Assembly (NCBI GenBank): GCA_943327755.2
Contig: CALPYF020000008.1
Location: 1 to 64,000, forward strand
Length of the DNA stretch: 64,000 nucleotides
Reading direction: 5' to 3'
Origin: Deinococcus hopiensis KR-140
GTDB lineage: Bacteria > Deinococcota > Deinococci > Deinococcales > Deinococcaceae
In this document: in pieces, positions 34,122 to 42,427 of the stretch
How the letters are laid out: each line of letters begins with the position of its first letter
Position numbering within the stretch: position 1 is the first letter of the stretch
Made by a program: the position numbers and the translations under genes
The notes under the pieces: model-generated
Database searches by the model: none
What the model was told of the DNA's origin: nothing
The model's input: the letters and a program-made list of their open reading frames with translations, nothing else

Positions 34122-35482
34122 GGCGGACGTGGGCGGCGGTCCGGGCGACGGGAGCGCTGGGCGAGCGACCCGTGCGCGCAGCCCTGTCCCTGCTGCGCTG
34201 CCTGGGACGCGAGGGCCCGACCCTGGCGGGCGTGGTGGCGTGGCAGGCGCAGCGCGCCCCGGAGCGGCTGGCCCTGACGGACGGGACTGAGCGCCTGACC
34301 TACGCCGAGTTGCAGGCGCGGGTGCAGGAACGGGTGCGGGCGTGGCGGAGCGCGCACCCGCCGGGCACCCTCGTTGGACTGGAGTGTGGAGGCGGGCAGG
34401 TGGCGTTCGTAGTGGACCTGCTGGCGGGCCTGCGGCTGGGCTGGCGGGTCGTGCCGCTCGCGCCGGGTCGGGCGGGGCTGCGGCTGGCGTATCCCCCACC
34501 ACCCTCTTCCCCATTTGTTGCCGGCCGGAGAGGCTGGGTGCCGCCGCGTGCAGGCCGCCCGGTGCTCATGACATCGGGCAGTTCCGGGACGCCCCGGCTG
34601 GTCCGCTCGGCCGTGCGGCCCGTGGCGGCGCTGCGGGTCGCGGGGGCGCTGCTGGACGCGCTGCGGCCACACCGGGACGCGGCGGTCGTGCTGCCCCTGC
34701 CGCTGTGGCACGGGCATGGACTGGCGACCCTGGCGCTGGCCATGGGGGTGGGGGCGCCGCTGCACCTGCGGGCCGGGGCGTCAACGGAAGCGATCTGGGC
34801 CACGCTGGAGACCGAAGGCGCGGAGGTGCTGGCCGTCGTCCCCACGGTCCTGCACCGGCTGCTGGCCGCGTCAGGGAACGCGCCCCGGTTGCGGGTGGTG
34901 CTGAGCGGGTCCGCGCCACTGTCGCCAGAGCTGGCGACCGCGACCCGCGCGCGGCTGGGGGACGTGCTGTTCGATGCGTTCGGCAGCACGGAACTGGGCG
35001 TGCTGACCCTGGCGACCCCGCCTGACCTGCGCGCCGCGCCGGGGTCGGTGGGTCGGTCCCTGCCGGGCGTGACCGTACGGGTCGCGCCGGACGGGCGGGT
35101 CCTGGCGCGCGGGCTGCTGCGTCGGGGCTGGCACCCGACCGGTGACCTGGGCGTGCTGGACGCCTCTGGACGGCTGACGCTGCGGGGGCGCGCGGACGAC
35201 CTGATGGTGATCGGCGGGGAGAACGTGTGGCCCGCTCAGCTGGAAGCGGCGCTGCTGGCCGTGCCGGGGGTCGTCGCGTGCGCGGTCCTGCCGGTGCCGT
35301 GCGCCGAGTACGGACAGCGGCCGGTGGCGTTCGTGGAGGGTGACACGGACGAGGCGACGCTGCACGCCTTCGCGCTGTCGCGGTGGCCGCGCCGCCTGAG
35401 ACCCGTTCGGTGGGTGCTGGGTCCGCTGCCGAGGACGCCGCTGGGAAAGGTGGCGCGCGGTGATCTCCGTGCCCGCCTTTGA
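34118..35482 (+). CDS. AMP-dependent acyl-CoA synthetase/ligase-like protein
   Basis: A 454-residue ANL-superfamily enzyme. The P-loop is VLMTSGSSGTPRLVRS, the adenine motif DAFGSTELGV, the hinge Asp lies in WHPTGDLGVLDASGRLTLRGRADDLMVIGGENVWP, and the C-terminal catalytic Lys is in PRTPLGKVARGDL. It is shorter than typical acyl-CoA synthetases because the N-terminal subdomain is compact. It should adenylate a carboxylate; the acceptor (CoA or carrier protein) is unknown. Starting with GTG at 34118, it overlaps the SDR stop. The next element is the AT-rich repeat copy C. Confidence 0.85.
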   Translation: MRRTWAAVRATGALGERPVRAALSLLRCLGREGPTLAGVVAWQAQRAPERLALTDGTERLTYAELQARVQERVRAWRSAHPPGTLVGLECGGGQVAFVVDLLAGLRLGWRVVPLAPGRAGLRLAYPPPPSSPFVAGRRGWVPPRAGRPVLMTSGSSGTPRLVRSAVRPVAALRVAGALLDALRPHRDAAVVLPLPLWHGHGLATLALAMGVGAPLHLRAGASTEAIWATLETEGAEVLAVVPTVLHRLLAASGNAPRLRVVLSGSAPLSPELATATRARLGDVLFDAFGSTELGVLTLATPPDLRAAPGSVGRSLPGVTVRVAPDGRVLARGLLRRGWHPTGDLGVLDASGRLTLRGRADDLMVIGGENVWPAQLEAALLAVPGVVACAVLPVPCAEYGQRPVAFVEGDTDEATLHAFALSRWPRRLRPVRWVLGPLPRTPLGKVARGDLRARL

Positions 35483-35514
35483 TGCTCCTGTTCCCGATCG
35501 ACACGACGAATAAG

Positions 35515-35562
35515 ACTAATAAGTGAATAGTTTCACGACTAGTCTAATTCGTGAAATTCTTG
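35515..35562 (+). repeat. AT-rich GTGAA/TTCACGA repeat, copy C
   Basis: Contains ATAAGTGAATAGTTTCACGA (35518-35537), identical over 20 bases to copy B, and the palindrome TTTCACGA-N10-TCGTGAAA (35530-35555). It is downstream of the ligase gene and about 40 bp upstream of the PhzF promoter, same orientation as copies A and B. Confidence 0.75.
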
Positions 35563-35599
35563 TCCCTTCATTCCACCTCCTGTGCGGTAAAATACCGAA

Positions 35600-36502
35600 A
35601 TGATCGCCTACAGCGAGGTCAGTGCCTTCACCGAGACGCCCGGGCACGGCAACCGGGCGGGCGTGGTGCTGGACGCCACGCACCTCTCCCGGCAGGACAT
35701 GCAGGCGCTCGCCGAGCTGCTGGGCGCCCCCGAGACCGTGTTCATCACCCGCCGCGAGGGCACCATCGCGCGCGTCCGGTACTTCACGCCCACCCAGGAG
35801 GTCGACTTCTGCGGGCACGCCACCATCGCCCTGGGGTTCACGCTGGCACAGGCCGGACAGTGGCCCGACGGGCAGGACCTTCACCTCGACACGCTGGTCG
35901 GGCGCGTCCCACTGCGCCTGCACACCGAGGCGGGCGTGCCGCGCCGCGTGTGGATGCGTCAACCCTCCCCCGCCTACCGCGCCGTGCCCGCCACGCTGCG
36001 CGCCGATCTGGCCGAGGCGCTCGGCATCGACCACCGCATGATCCACCGTGGCCTGCCGCTGGCCGCCGCGAGTACCGGCCTCTGGAGCGTGTTCGTACCG
36101 CTGCTGGACGCCGTGATCCTCGACGGGCTGGAGCCGGACCTGACGCGCGTCCACGCGCTGAGCGACGCGCTGGGCGTGGGCAGCATCTACGCGTACGCGC
36201 CGATGGGCGTGAACCGCTTCGCCGCGCGGGACTTCGCGCCCGCCCTGGGCATCCCCGAGGACCCCGTGACGGGCAGCGCGGGCGGCGCCCTGATGGCGTT
36301 GCTGGCCAGTCAGGGCCGCCTGCCGGTGCGCGGTGAACGCGCGTGCGGCCTCGTGTACCAGGGGCACGCGCTGGGCACGCCCGGCGAGGTCGAGGTCGAA
36401 CTGGAACTCGACGGGCAGCGCGTCACGAAGGTCCATGTGGGCGGCTGCGCGACCGTGGAACGCGAGGGCGTCTGGGCGCCCCCCACGCCCGCCACCCGCT
36501 GA
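35600..36502 (+). CDS. PhzF family isomerase
   Basis: A 300-residue protein of the PhzF/diaminopimelate-epimerase fold. VSAFTETPGHGNRAGVVLD at the N-terminus has the AF...GNPAGV-like motif with the catalytic-position Glu-Thr-Val of GAPETVFI; RYFTPTQEVDFCGHATIAL and DPVTGSAGGALMALLA complete the signature. PhzF enzymes isomerise dihydrohydroxyanthranilate in phenazine synthesis, but most bacterial members, with no phenazine genes nearby as here, have unknown substrates. TAAAAT (35588-35593) lies 6 nt before the ATG: leaderless. The AT-rich repeat C is just upstream. Confidence 0.85.
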   Translation: MIAYSEVSAFTETPGHGNRAGVVLDATHLSRQDMQALAELLGAPETVFITRREGTIARVRYFTPTQEVDFCGHATIALGFTLAQAGQWPDGQDLHLDTLVGRVPLRLHTEAGVPRRVWMRQPSPAYRAVPATLRADLAEALGIDHRMIHRGLPLAAASTGLWSVFVPLLDAVILDGLEPDLTRVHALSDALGVGSIYAYAPMGVNRFAARDFAPALGIPEDPVTGSAGGALMALLASQGRLPVRGERACGLVYQGHALGTPGEVEVELELDGQRVTKVHVGGCATVEREGVWAPPTPATR

Positions 36503-36556
36503 AGGAAACCTGCACGACCCGGCACCCCCCTGACAGGCGGGGTCTATCATTCCCGG

Positions 36557-37351
36557 ATGCTTGGACTGATCTGTGTGGATGTGGACGGCACCCTGGTGGG
36601 CACCGGGAACCTCGTGCGGGACGACGTGTGGGCTGCGCTGGCGGATGCCCGCGCGCGCGGCGTGCGGATCGCGCTGTGCAGCGGTCGCCCAGCCATCGGC
36701 AACGCCCGCGCGTACGCCGAGCGGCTCGACCCGGACGGCTGGCACGTCTTCCAGAACGGCGCGAGCATCGTGAACGTCGGCAGTGGCGCCAGCCTGTCCG
36801 AGGCGATTCCCGAGGATGGCCTGAACCTGCTGATCGACCGCGCCGCGCAGACGGACCGCCTGCTGGAGGTCTACACCGACCTGGAGTTCGCCATCACGAA
36901 ACCCGGCGATCTCGCCGAGCGGCACGCGGCGCTGCTGGGCGTCCCGTACGACGCGCGCACCCCCGGCAGTCTGGACGGCACGGTCGTCCGCGCACAGTGG
37001 GTCGTCCCCCGCGCCGAGGAAGGCACGGTCGTCGCCGAACCGCACCCCGGCATGGACCTGCACCCGGCGGGCAGCCCGGTCATGCCGGACGCGATGTTCA
37101 TCAGCGTCACGCGCGCCGGGGTCAGCAAGGGCACCGCCGTGCAGCGCGTCGCGGCGCAGTACGGCCTGAGCATGGACCGCGTGATGATGGTCGGCGACGG
37201 CGAGAACGACGTCACCGCGCTGCGCGTCGTCGGCCACCCGGTCGCCATGGGGAACGCCGACGCACCCGCCGTCGCCGCCAGCCGTTACCGCGTCGCGCAC
37301 GTGGACGAGGGCGGCCTGCGGGAAGCGGTCGAACTGGCCATGACCCTCTGA
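36557..37351 (+). CDS. Cof-type HAD phosphatase
   Basis: A 264-residue HAD phosphatase of the Cof/sugar-phosphatase subfamily: LICVDVDGTLVG (motif I), ALCSGRPAIGNARAYAERL (motif II), a large C2-type cap in the middle, the motif III Lys in RAGVSKGTAVQRV, and MMVGDGENDVTALRVVGHPVAMGNA (motif IV). Substrates are typically sugar phosphates or pyridoxal phosphate. TATCAT (36545-36550) lies 6 nt before the ATG. The next gene follows after 4 bp. Confidence 0.88.
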   Translation: MLGLICVDVDGTLVGTGNLVRDDVWAALADARARGVRIALCSGRPAIGNARAYAERLDPDGWHVFQNGASIVNVGSGASLSEAIPEDGLNLLIDRAAQTDRLLEVYTDLEFAITKPGDLAERHAALLGVPYDARTPGSLDGTVVRAQWVVPRAEEGTVVAEPHPGMDLHPAGSPVMPDAMFISVTRAGVSKGTAVQRVAAQYGLSMDRVMMVGDGENDVTALRVVGHPVAMGNADAPAVAASRYRVAHVDEGGLREAVELAMTL

Positions 37352-37355
37352 CCGC

Positions 37356-37865
37356 ATGACCTTCGACACACTGGACCTGCGCTGGGAATCCTGGGACGGC
37401 GAGGAGGACACGGTGCTGATCCTCGTGAACGGCACGCCCCTGGTGGAACTGGTGCGCCGCTGGGAGGACGTGGCCGCGCAGGCGACCGGGGAGCGGTCCC
37501 TGGCGGGCAGTTACGCCGGCCTGCCTGCTCGATTCGCAGCGGAGATTCAGACGGCGTGGCTGGGTGAGCCGGAGCGGGACAACCTCCTGAGCATTTTTGT
37601 GGGAGAACGGGTCGCCCTGCTGGAATGTGGCTGCGGAGAGTTGCTGTGCTGGCCTCTCGTCGCCCGCATAGAAGTGGGCGAGCGCGAGGTGCGCTGGCTC
37701 GACTTCCAGCAAATACACCGAATGAAACAGGAAGTTCCTCCAGTGCGAGCAAATCGCCCACCGACGCCGTTCTGGTCGTATGAGGGGTTCGGGCCGTTCG
37801 TGTTCGAGCGGGCGGCGTACACGCGGGCGGTGCGGTCGCTGACACGGGCCTCCACCGATTCTTGA
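37356..37865 (+). CDS. Conserved-looking hypothetical protein
   Basis: A 169-residue cytoplasmic protein with no recognised domain. It is rich in Trp and acidic residues (LRWESWDGEEDTVLILVNGTPLVEL; LRSIFVGER-like strand; ECGCGELLCWPL with a Cys-x-Cys...Cys cluster). A hypothesis is a beta-barrel protein with a possible metal site at the ECGCGELLC segment. It begins 4 bp after the HAD phosphatase, so it shares its transcript. GC content and codon use are slightly lower in its second half than in neighbours. Confidence 0.65.
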   Translation: MTFDTLDLRWESWDGEEDTVLILVNGTPLVELVRRWEDVAAQATGERSLAGSYAGLPARFAAEIQTAWLGEPERDNLLSIFVGERVALLECGCGELLCWPLVARIEVGEREVRWLDFQQIHRMKQEVPPVRANRPPTPFWSYEGFGPFVFERAAYTRAVRSLTRASTDS

Positions 37866-37907
37866 TCTCCCCCGCCGGGCCCGCGCTGGGCGTGGCAGGC
37901 TGGGTGA

Positions 37908-38300
37908 ATGCTGGAGCTGGTGAAGGGCTGGACGGAGGTCGTGGCGACCGGGGTGGAGGTCGCGGCGGCTCTGATCATCGCGCTGGCGGCGCTGCTGGCA
38001 CTGATCCGGGCGCTGGTGGCGTTCGTGCGGCCCTCGGCGCAACCGGACGCGCAGAAGGAGTCCCTGCGGCTGGAGTTGGGCCGCTGGCTGGCGGTGGCGC
38101 TGGAGTTCACGCTCGCGGCGGACATCCTGCGCACGGCGATCGCGCCGTCGTGGGACGATATCGGGAAGCTGGCGGCCATCGCGGCGCTGCGGACGCTGCT
38201 GAACTTCTTCCTGCAGCGCGAGATCGACGGGCACCGTGCGCGGGGGGCCGAGGCGGCCGCGCGGGAGGACGGGGTCAGCTCAGGAACAGCCGGGCGCTGA
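37908..38300 (+). CDS. DUF1622 family membrane protein
   Basis: A 130-residue protein with three predicted membrane helices: VEVAAALIIALAALLALIRALVAF, the central LELGRWLAVALEFTLAADILRTA, and AAIAALRTLLNFFLQREID. The LGRWLALALEFxLAADIL pattern and the RTxLNFFLxREI ending are diagnostic of DUF1622. Function unknown. The 3' end overlaps the convergent TSUP permease gene by 26 bp. Confidence 0.82.
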   Translation: MLELVKGWTEVVATGVEVAAALIIALAALLALIRALVAFVRPSAQPDAQKESLRLELGRWLAVALEFTLAADILRTAIAPSWDDIGKLAAIAALRTLLNFFLQREIDGHRARGAEAAAREDGVSSGTAGR

Positions 38301-39024
38301 CGAGCAGGACGATCAGGCCATACATCCACTTCACGAAGGCGCTGCCGCGCAGCATGGCCATGCGTGCGCCGAGCGCGGCGCCGAGGGCGTTGGCGAGGCC
38401 CATGGGCAGGCCGATCCACCAGACCATCTGCCCGCCGATCAGGAAGAACAGGAACGCGCCGAGATTCGTGGCGAAGTTCAGGGTGCGGGCGTTGCCGCTG
38501 GCGCGCACGAGGTTGAAACCGGCGAGGGCGAACAGGAACATGGCGAACGTGCCGGTGCCGGGGCCGAGGAACCCGTCGTACATCCCGATGATGAATGTGC
38601 CGGGCAGGGTGAGGGCCAGCGTGCGGGCGGTCAGGCCGGGGTAGCGGTCCTCCAGCCCGAAGGACTTGTTCGCCAGCACGAGGGCGCCGACGCCCAGGAT
38701 GACCACGCCGACCAGGGTGCGGAAGGCGTCGGGGTTCACGAAGTGCACGAGATAGGCGCCGATAGCACTGCCCAGCAGGGCCAGGGGGATCAGGCGCAGG
38801 ACGAGGGGCCGGTCCACGTGGCCCTTGCGCCAGTACTGCACGGTGGCGCTGCCGGACCCGAAGATCGCCAGGAGTTTGTTCGTGGCGACGACCTGCGCGG
38901 GGCTCAGGCCCATGAAGAACAGCGTGGGGAGTGTGATGGTGCCGCCGCCCCCGGCGACCGCGTCGATGAAGCCCGCGAGGAAGGCGAGGGGCAGGCCGTA
39001 CAGCAGGACTTCGGGACCGGGCAC
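38275..39024 (-). CDS. TSUP family (TauE/SafE) permease
   Basis: A 249-residue membrane protein with about eight hydrophobic helices and the TSUP repeat signatures: LAFLAGFIDAVAGGGGTITLP at the N-terminus, and GMYDGFLGPGTGTFAMFLFALAGF starting the second half. The family exports or imports sulfite, sulfoacetate or other organosulfur anions. Start: GTG at 39024 has TACGCT (39031-39036 reversed) 6 nt upstream; a GTG at 39030 would abut the -10 with no room. It is divergent from tyrA and overlaps DUF1622 at its 3' end. Confidence 0.87.
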   Translation of the reverse strand: MPGPEVLLYGLPLAFLAGFIDAVAGGGGTITLPTLFFMGLSPAQVVATNKLLAIFGSGSATVQYWRKGHVDRPLVLRLIPLALLGSAIGAYLVHFVNPDAFRTLVGVVILGVGALVLANKSFGLEDRYPGLTARTLALTLPGTFIIGMYDGFLGPGTGTFAMFLFALAGFNLVRASGNARTLNFATNLGAFLFFLIGGQMVWWIGLPMGLANALGAALGARMAMLRGSAFVKWMYGLIVLLVSARLFLS

Positions 39025-39123
39025 CGGCACAGCGTAGCGAACGCGCCTGTGGTCGCGTCCCCGTGCGGGGGACGTTAAGCAGGGTTCTGGGGGGGCAGGG
39101 AGGGGCGTGCTAGCCTCCGCGTC

Positions 39124-40230
39124 ATGAGTGCCGCTTCACCGTCCGCCCCTGGCCCGCTGTTCGAGACCGCCGTGGTGGCGGGCGTGGGGCTGATCGGCGG
39201 GAGTGTCGCGCTGGGGCTGCGGCAGCGACTGCTGGCGCGGCGCGTGATCGGTCTGGACGCCAGCCCCGAGGTGCTGCGTGAGGCCGAGGCGCTGGGCGTC
39301 GTGGACGAGGTCCGTACGGGGGGCGGCGAGTGGCTGCGCGGCGCGGATCTGGTGGTGCTGGCCGCGCCGATGCGGGCCCTGGCGCCGCTGGCGCGCGAGC
39401 TGGCGCCGTTCCTGAACCCGGCGGCGCTGGTGACGGACGTGGGCAGCGTGAAGGGCGGCATCGCCGCCGAGATGGAGCGGCTGGGCGTGCGGCACTTCGT
39501 GGCGGGGCACCCTATGGCGGGCAGTGAGCGGGGCGGCGTGACGCACGCGCGCGCGGCGCTGCTGGAGAACGCCGTGTGGGTCCTGACGCCCACCGACCAC
39601 ACGCCGCTGACGGCCCTGAGTAAGGCCCGGACGCTGGTCGAGGAACTGGGGGCCGCGCCGGTCGTGATGCCGCCGGACGCGCACGACGCGCTGGTCGCCA
39701 CGATCAGTCACCTGCCGTACCTCGCGAGTCTGGCCCTGACGCACATGGTCGCGCGGGACGAGCGGCTGAGCCTGCTCGCGGCGGGCGGCTTCCGGGACCT
39801 GACGCGCGTGGCGAGCGGCGACCCGCGCATGAGCCGCGACATGGTCGTGGAGAACAAAGGCGCGCTGCGCGAGGCGCTGGGGCGCTTCCGGCGGCAGCTC
39901 GAGCGCCTGGAAGCCGACCTGGACGAGCCCGAGGAGCTGCTGGAGGCCGCGCGTGAGGGCAAACGGACGCGTGACAGCCTGCCGATCGTGCGCCGGAGCC
40001 TGTTGCCGCAGCGGCACGATCTGGTCGTGGCCGTGCCCGATAAGCCCAATCAGATCGGGGCCGTGACGCAGGCGCTGGGCGCCGCGGGCGTGAACATCAA
40101 GGACATCGAGGTCCTGGCGATCCGCGAGGACGGCGGCGCGATCCGCCTGGGCCTGGAAACCCCGGAGGACGTGGCGAGCGCGGCGGCGATCCTCCAGGCG
40201 GCGGGGTTCGAGGTGCGCGGGCGCGGCTGA
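39124..40230 (+). CDS. tyrA: Prephenate dehydrogenase with ACT domain
   Basis: A 368-residue enzyme: the N-terminal Rossmann fold AVVAGVGLIGGSVALGLRQR (GxGxxG), LVTDVGSVKGGIAAEM, the catalytic His region FVAGHPMAGSERGGV, and MPPDAHDALVATISHLPYL are TyrA hallmarks. A C-terminal ACT domain (VVAVPDKPNQIGAVTQALGAAGVNIKDIEVLAI) suggests tyrosine feedback control, as in Gram-positive type TyrA. It oxidatively decarboxylates prephenate to 4-hydroxyphenylpyruvate. TAGCCT (39111-39116) lies 7 nt before the ATG. A functional counterpart of pheA at 32360. Confidence 0.93.
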   Translation: MSAASPSAPGPLFETAVVAGVGLIGGSVALGLRQRLLARRVIGLDASPEVLREAEALGVVDEVRTGGGEWLRGADLVVLAAPMRALAPLARELAPFLNPAALVTDVGSVKGGIAAEMERLGVRHFVAGHPMAGSERGGVTHARAALLENAVWVLTPTDHTPLTALSKARTLVEELGAAPVVMPPDAHDALVATISHLPYLASLALTHMVARDERLSLLAAGGFRDLTRVASGDPRMSRDMVVENKGALREALGRFRRQLERLEADLDEPEELLEAAREGKRTRDSLPIVRRSLLPQRHDLVVAVPDKPNQIGAVTQALGAAGVNIKDIEVLAIREDGGAIRLGLETPEDVASAAAILQAAGFEVRGRG

Positions 40231-40293
40231 CCGGTCCTGCAGCTGGTGGGCGTTCACGCAGTCTTGATGGGAGCGGGGTAGGGTGAGGGGATT

Positions 40294-41394
40294 GTGACGG
40301 ACGCTGACCCTGCTTCACCTGCCCCGCCCGCCCGGGCACCCGCCGCGCCCGGCGGGAACCTGACGGCCATCGACATGTTCCGGGGCCTGACGATCATCGA
40401 GGTCGTCGCGCACCACTCGACCGGGGTGATGCTCCGGTACCTCGACCCGGCCTCGACGGCGCACCTGTACACGTTGATCCTGAACCGCACGCTGCACTTC
40501 GCGGTGCCCGCGTTCGTGTTCCTGTCGGCCGTGGTGCTGACCCGCAGCCTGCTCAAGCGCTTCGAGCCGCGGCGGTACTTCTGGCGGCGCCTGACGCGCG
40601 GCGGCTGGCCGTACCTGCTCTGGAGCGTGCTGTACGCGCTGTGGTACGTGTGGACGGACCAGCGCCTGCCCGAATCCCTGACCGACCCGGCCCGCTGGCG
40701 CGACTGGCTGCTGTACGGGAAGGCCAGTTACCACCTGTACTTCCTGCTCGTGGCGCTGGAGGTGTACGTGGTGCTGCCGCTGATGCTGCCCCTGGCGCGG
40801 CGCAAACCCAGCATCACGGCGGCGCTGATCTTCGGCGCGGCGTTGCAGCTGGGCCTGTACCTGCTGAACCGCGAGGTGCTGCGCCTGCCGTTCCCGGCGA
40901 GCACGGTGCTGTGGTACATGCTGCCCATCACGCTGGGCGTCGCGGTGGGCGCGCGCCTGGACGAGTTCCCGGCGTGGTGGCGGCGCAGGCGCTGGGTGCT
41001 GCTGCCCGTCCTGACGCTGGCGTTCAGCCTGTACCTGCCCGAGGCGCTGGCGTACGCGCGCGGCGAGCGGGTCACGCCCATCGTGTACTCGGGCCTGTCG
41101 TGGGTGTACACCAGCCTGACCGCGCTGGCGCTGCTGGGACTGGCGTTCCGCGTGCAGCGCAGCGCGTCCACCGTGCGCCTGACCGTGGCGCTGCTGGGCA
41201 CCGTCAGCCTGCAGGTGTACCTGATCCACCCGGCGCTGCTGCAGGCGCTGGAACGCTGGGACGCGCCGCAGGGCGCGCCGTGGCAGGTGGCGCTGACCAT
41301 GCTGGGGTACTTCCTGCTCGCGCTGGGCATCCCGGCGCTGCTGGGCCGCGCGCTGCTGAACACGCGCCTGAGCACCTGGCTGTTCGGGCGGTGA
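40294..41394 (+). CDS. Acyltransferase family 3 membrane protein
   Basis: A 366-residue protein with about ten hydrophobic helices. The N-terminal LTAIDMFRGLTIIEVVAHHSTG has the family's R/FR...H pattern (catalytic-type His pair in AHHS), and RRYFWRRLTRGGWPYLLWSVLYALWY matches the second conserved block. These enzymes O-acetylate or acylate cell-surface polysaccharides and glycans. It starts with GTG at 40294, with TAGGGT (40279-40284) 9 nt upstream. The short N-terminal Pro/Ala tail is probably cytoplasmic. Specific acceptor unknown. Confidence 0.82.
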   Translation: MTDADPASPAPPARAPAAPGGNLTAIDMFRGLTIIEVVAHHSTGVMLRYLDPASTAHLYTLILNRTLHFAVPAFVFLSAVVLTRSLLKRFEPRRYFWRRLTRGGWPYLLWSVLYALWYVWTDQRLPESLTDPARWRDWLLYGKASYHLYFLLVALEVYVVLPLMLPLARRKPSITAALIFGAALQLGLYLLNREVLRLPFPASTVLWYMLPITLGVAVGARLDEFPAWWRRRRWVLLPVLTLAFSLYLPEALAYARGERVTPIVYSGLSWVYTSLTALALLGLAFRVQRSASTVRLTVALLGTVSLQVYLIHPALLQALERWDAPQGAPWQVALTMLGYFLLALGIPALLGRALLNTRLSTWLFGR

Positions 41395-41496
41395 CTGGCC
41401 CGCCCTGCTCCCGTGAAGGCGCGCCGCGGACCGGCCGGCCTGCGGATGAGGGGGCTCTCAGCCGCGCAGGGCCGGGGAACGCTACAGTGCCGCGCG

Positions 41497-42360
41497 GTGA
41501 AGGGACAGGCTGGGATGAAACTGAACGTGATGGCACTGGCAGCGGGCCTCCTGTGGTCGGCCGCGTCCGGGATGGTGCTGGGACCGCAGGTGACCGGGCA
41601 CCCGGGGCACCCGCCGCTGCATCACGCGGCCGTACCGGCGGGCGTGTGGGTGCCGGTGGGGAGCGGCGCGGCGCTGTCGCTGCTGCGGGTGCCGCGTGCC
41701 TGCACGCAGGCGTGCGCGCTGGTGGTCGTGTCGCACCCGCGTGGGCAGTCGGCGGCGCACCTGCGTGACAGTGCCAGCGCGTCGGTGCTGACCTCGGCGC
41801 TCATTCACGCGGGCTTCGCGGTGCTGCTCTCCGGGGACGATGGGCCGACCAGCTGGGGCAGCCCGGCGGGGCTGGCGGCGCTGGGGCAGGTGCACGCGCA
41901 GGCGACCGACCTCTTCCCGTGGTCGGGGCGCACGTACGCGCTGGGCCTGAGCATGGGCGGCCTGATGGCGCTGCGCTCGGCGCTGCCCGGCGCGCCGTAC
42001 CCGGTCGAGGGCGTGGCGCTGATCGACGGGTGGGTGGACCTGCGCGTCGCGTGGGGCTCGGCCCTGTCGCGCCGGGAGGAGATCGGGGCGGCGTACGGAC
42101 TGCCCGACCCTCCAGAGGACCTGAACCCGGCGTGGCTGGCCCGGACCTGGGGGCGGCGGCCGCTGCTGGTGTTCGGCAGTCCGGATGACCGCACCGTGCC
42201 GTTCGAGCGCAACGGCGAGGCGCTGTGGGCCGAGGCGGGCGAGCCGGACGTGGGCGGACTGGTGCGCCTGAGTGGCGGGCACCTGGGCGGGAACCGCTTC
42301 ACGCCGGAGGTGGCGCGGCAGGTTGCGGCGTTCTACCGGGTGCTGGAGGGCCGCCGGTGA
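41497..42360 (+). CDS. Exported alpha/beta hydrolase
   Basis: A 287-residue protein with a signal sequence (KLNVMALAAGLLWSAASGMVLG), then an alpha/beta-hydrolase core: the nucleophile elbow YALGLSMGGLMAL, an acidic candidate in LLVFGSPDDRTVPF, and a His in RLSGGHLGGNRF. A Cys pair (RACTQACALVVVSH) may form a disulfide outside the cell. Start: GTG 41497 is 8 nt after TACAGT (41483-41488); an internal ATG at 41515 directly before the signal sequence is an alternative. Possibly a secreted esterase or thioesterase-like enzyme; substrate unknown. Confidence 0.72.
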   Translation: MKGQAGMKLNVMALAAGLLWSAASGMVLGPQVTGHPGHPPLHHAAVPAGVWVPVGSGAALSLLRVPRACTQACALVVVSHPRGQSAAHLRDSASASVLTSALIHAGFAVLLSGDDGPTSWGSPAGLAALGQVHAQATDLFPWSGRTYALGLSMGGLMALRSALPGAPYPVEGVALIDGWVDLRVAWGSALSRREEIGAAYGLPDPPEDLNPAWLARTWGRRPLLVFGSPDDRTVPFERNGEALWAEAGEPDVGGLVRLSGGHLGGNRFTPEVARQVAAFYRVLEGRR

Positions 42361-42427
42361 TGGGAGTCGGGCGGGAGTGTTCACGCCTTTCCATTTCCGG
42401 CAGGGGAATGTGAAAGACTTAACGGCA

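Noticed and set aside
35516..37435. Reverse frame of 639 codons across the PhzF and Cof-HAD genes
   Set aside because: Spans two well-supported forward genes and the intergenic repeat; no motif.
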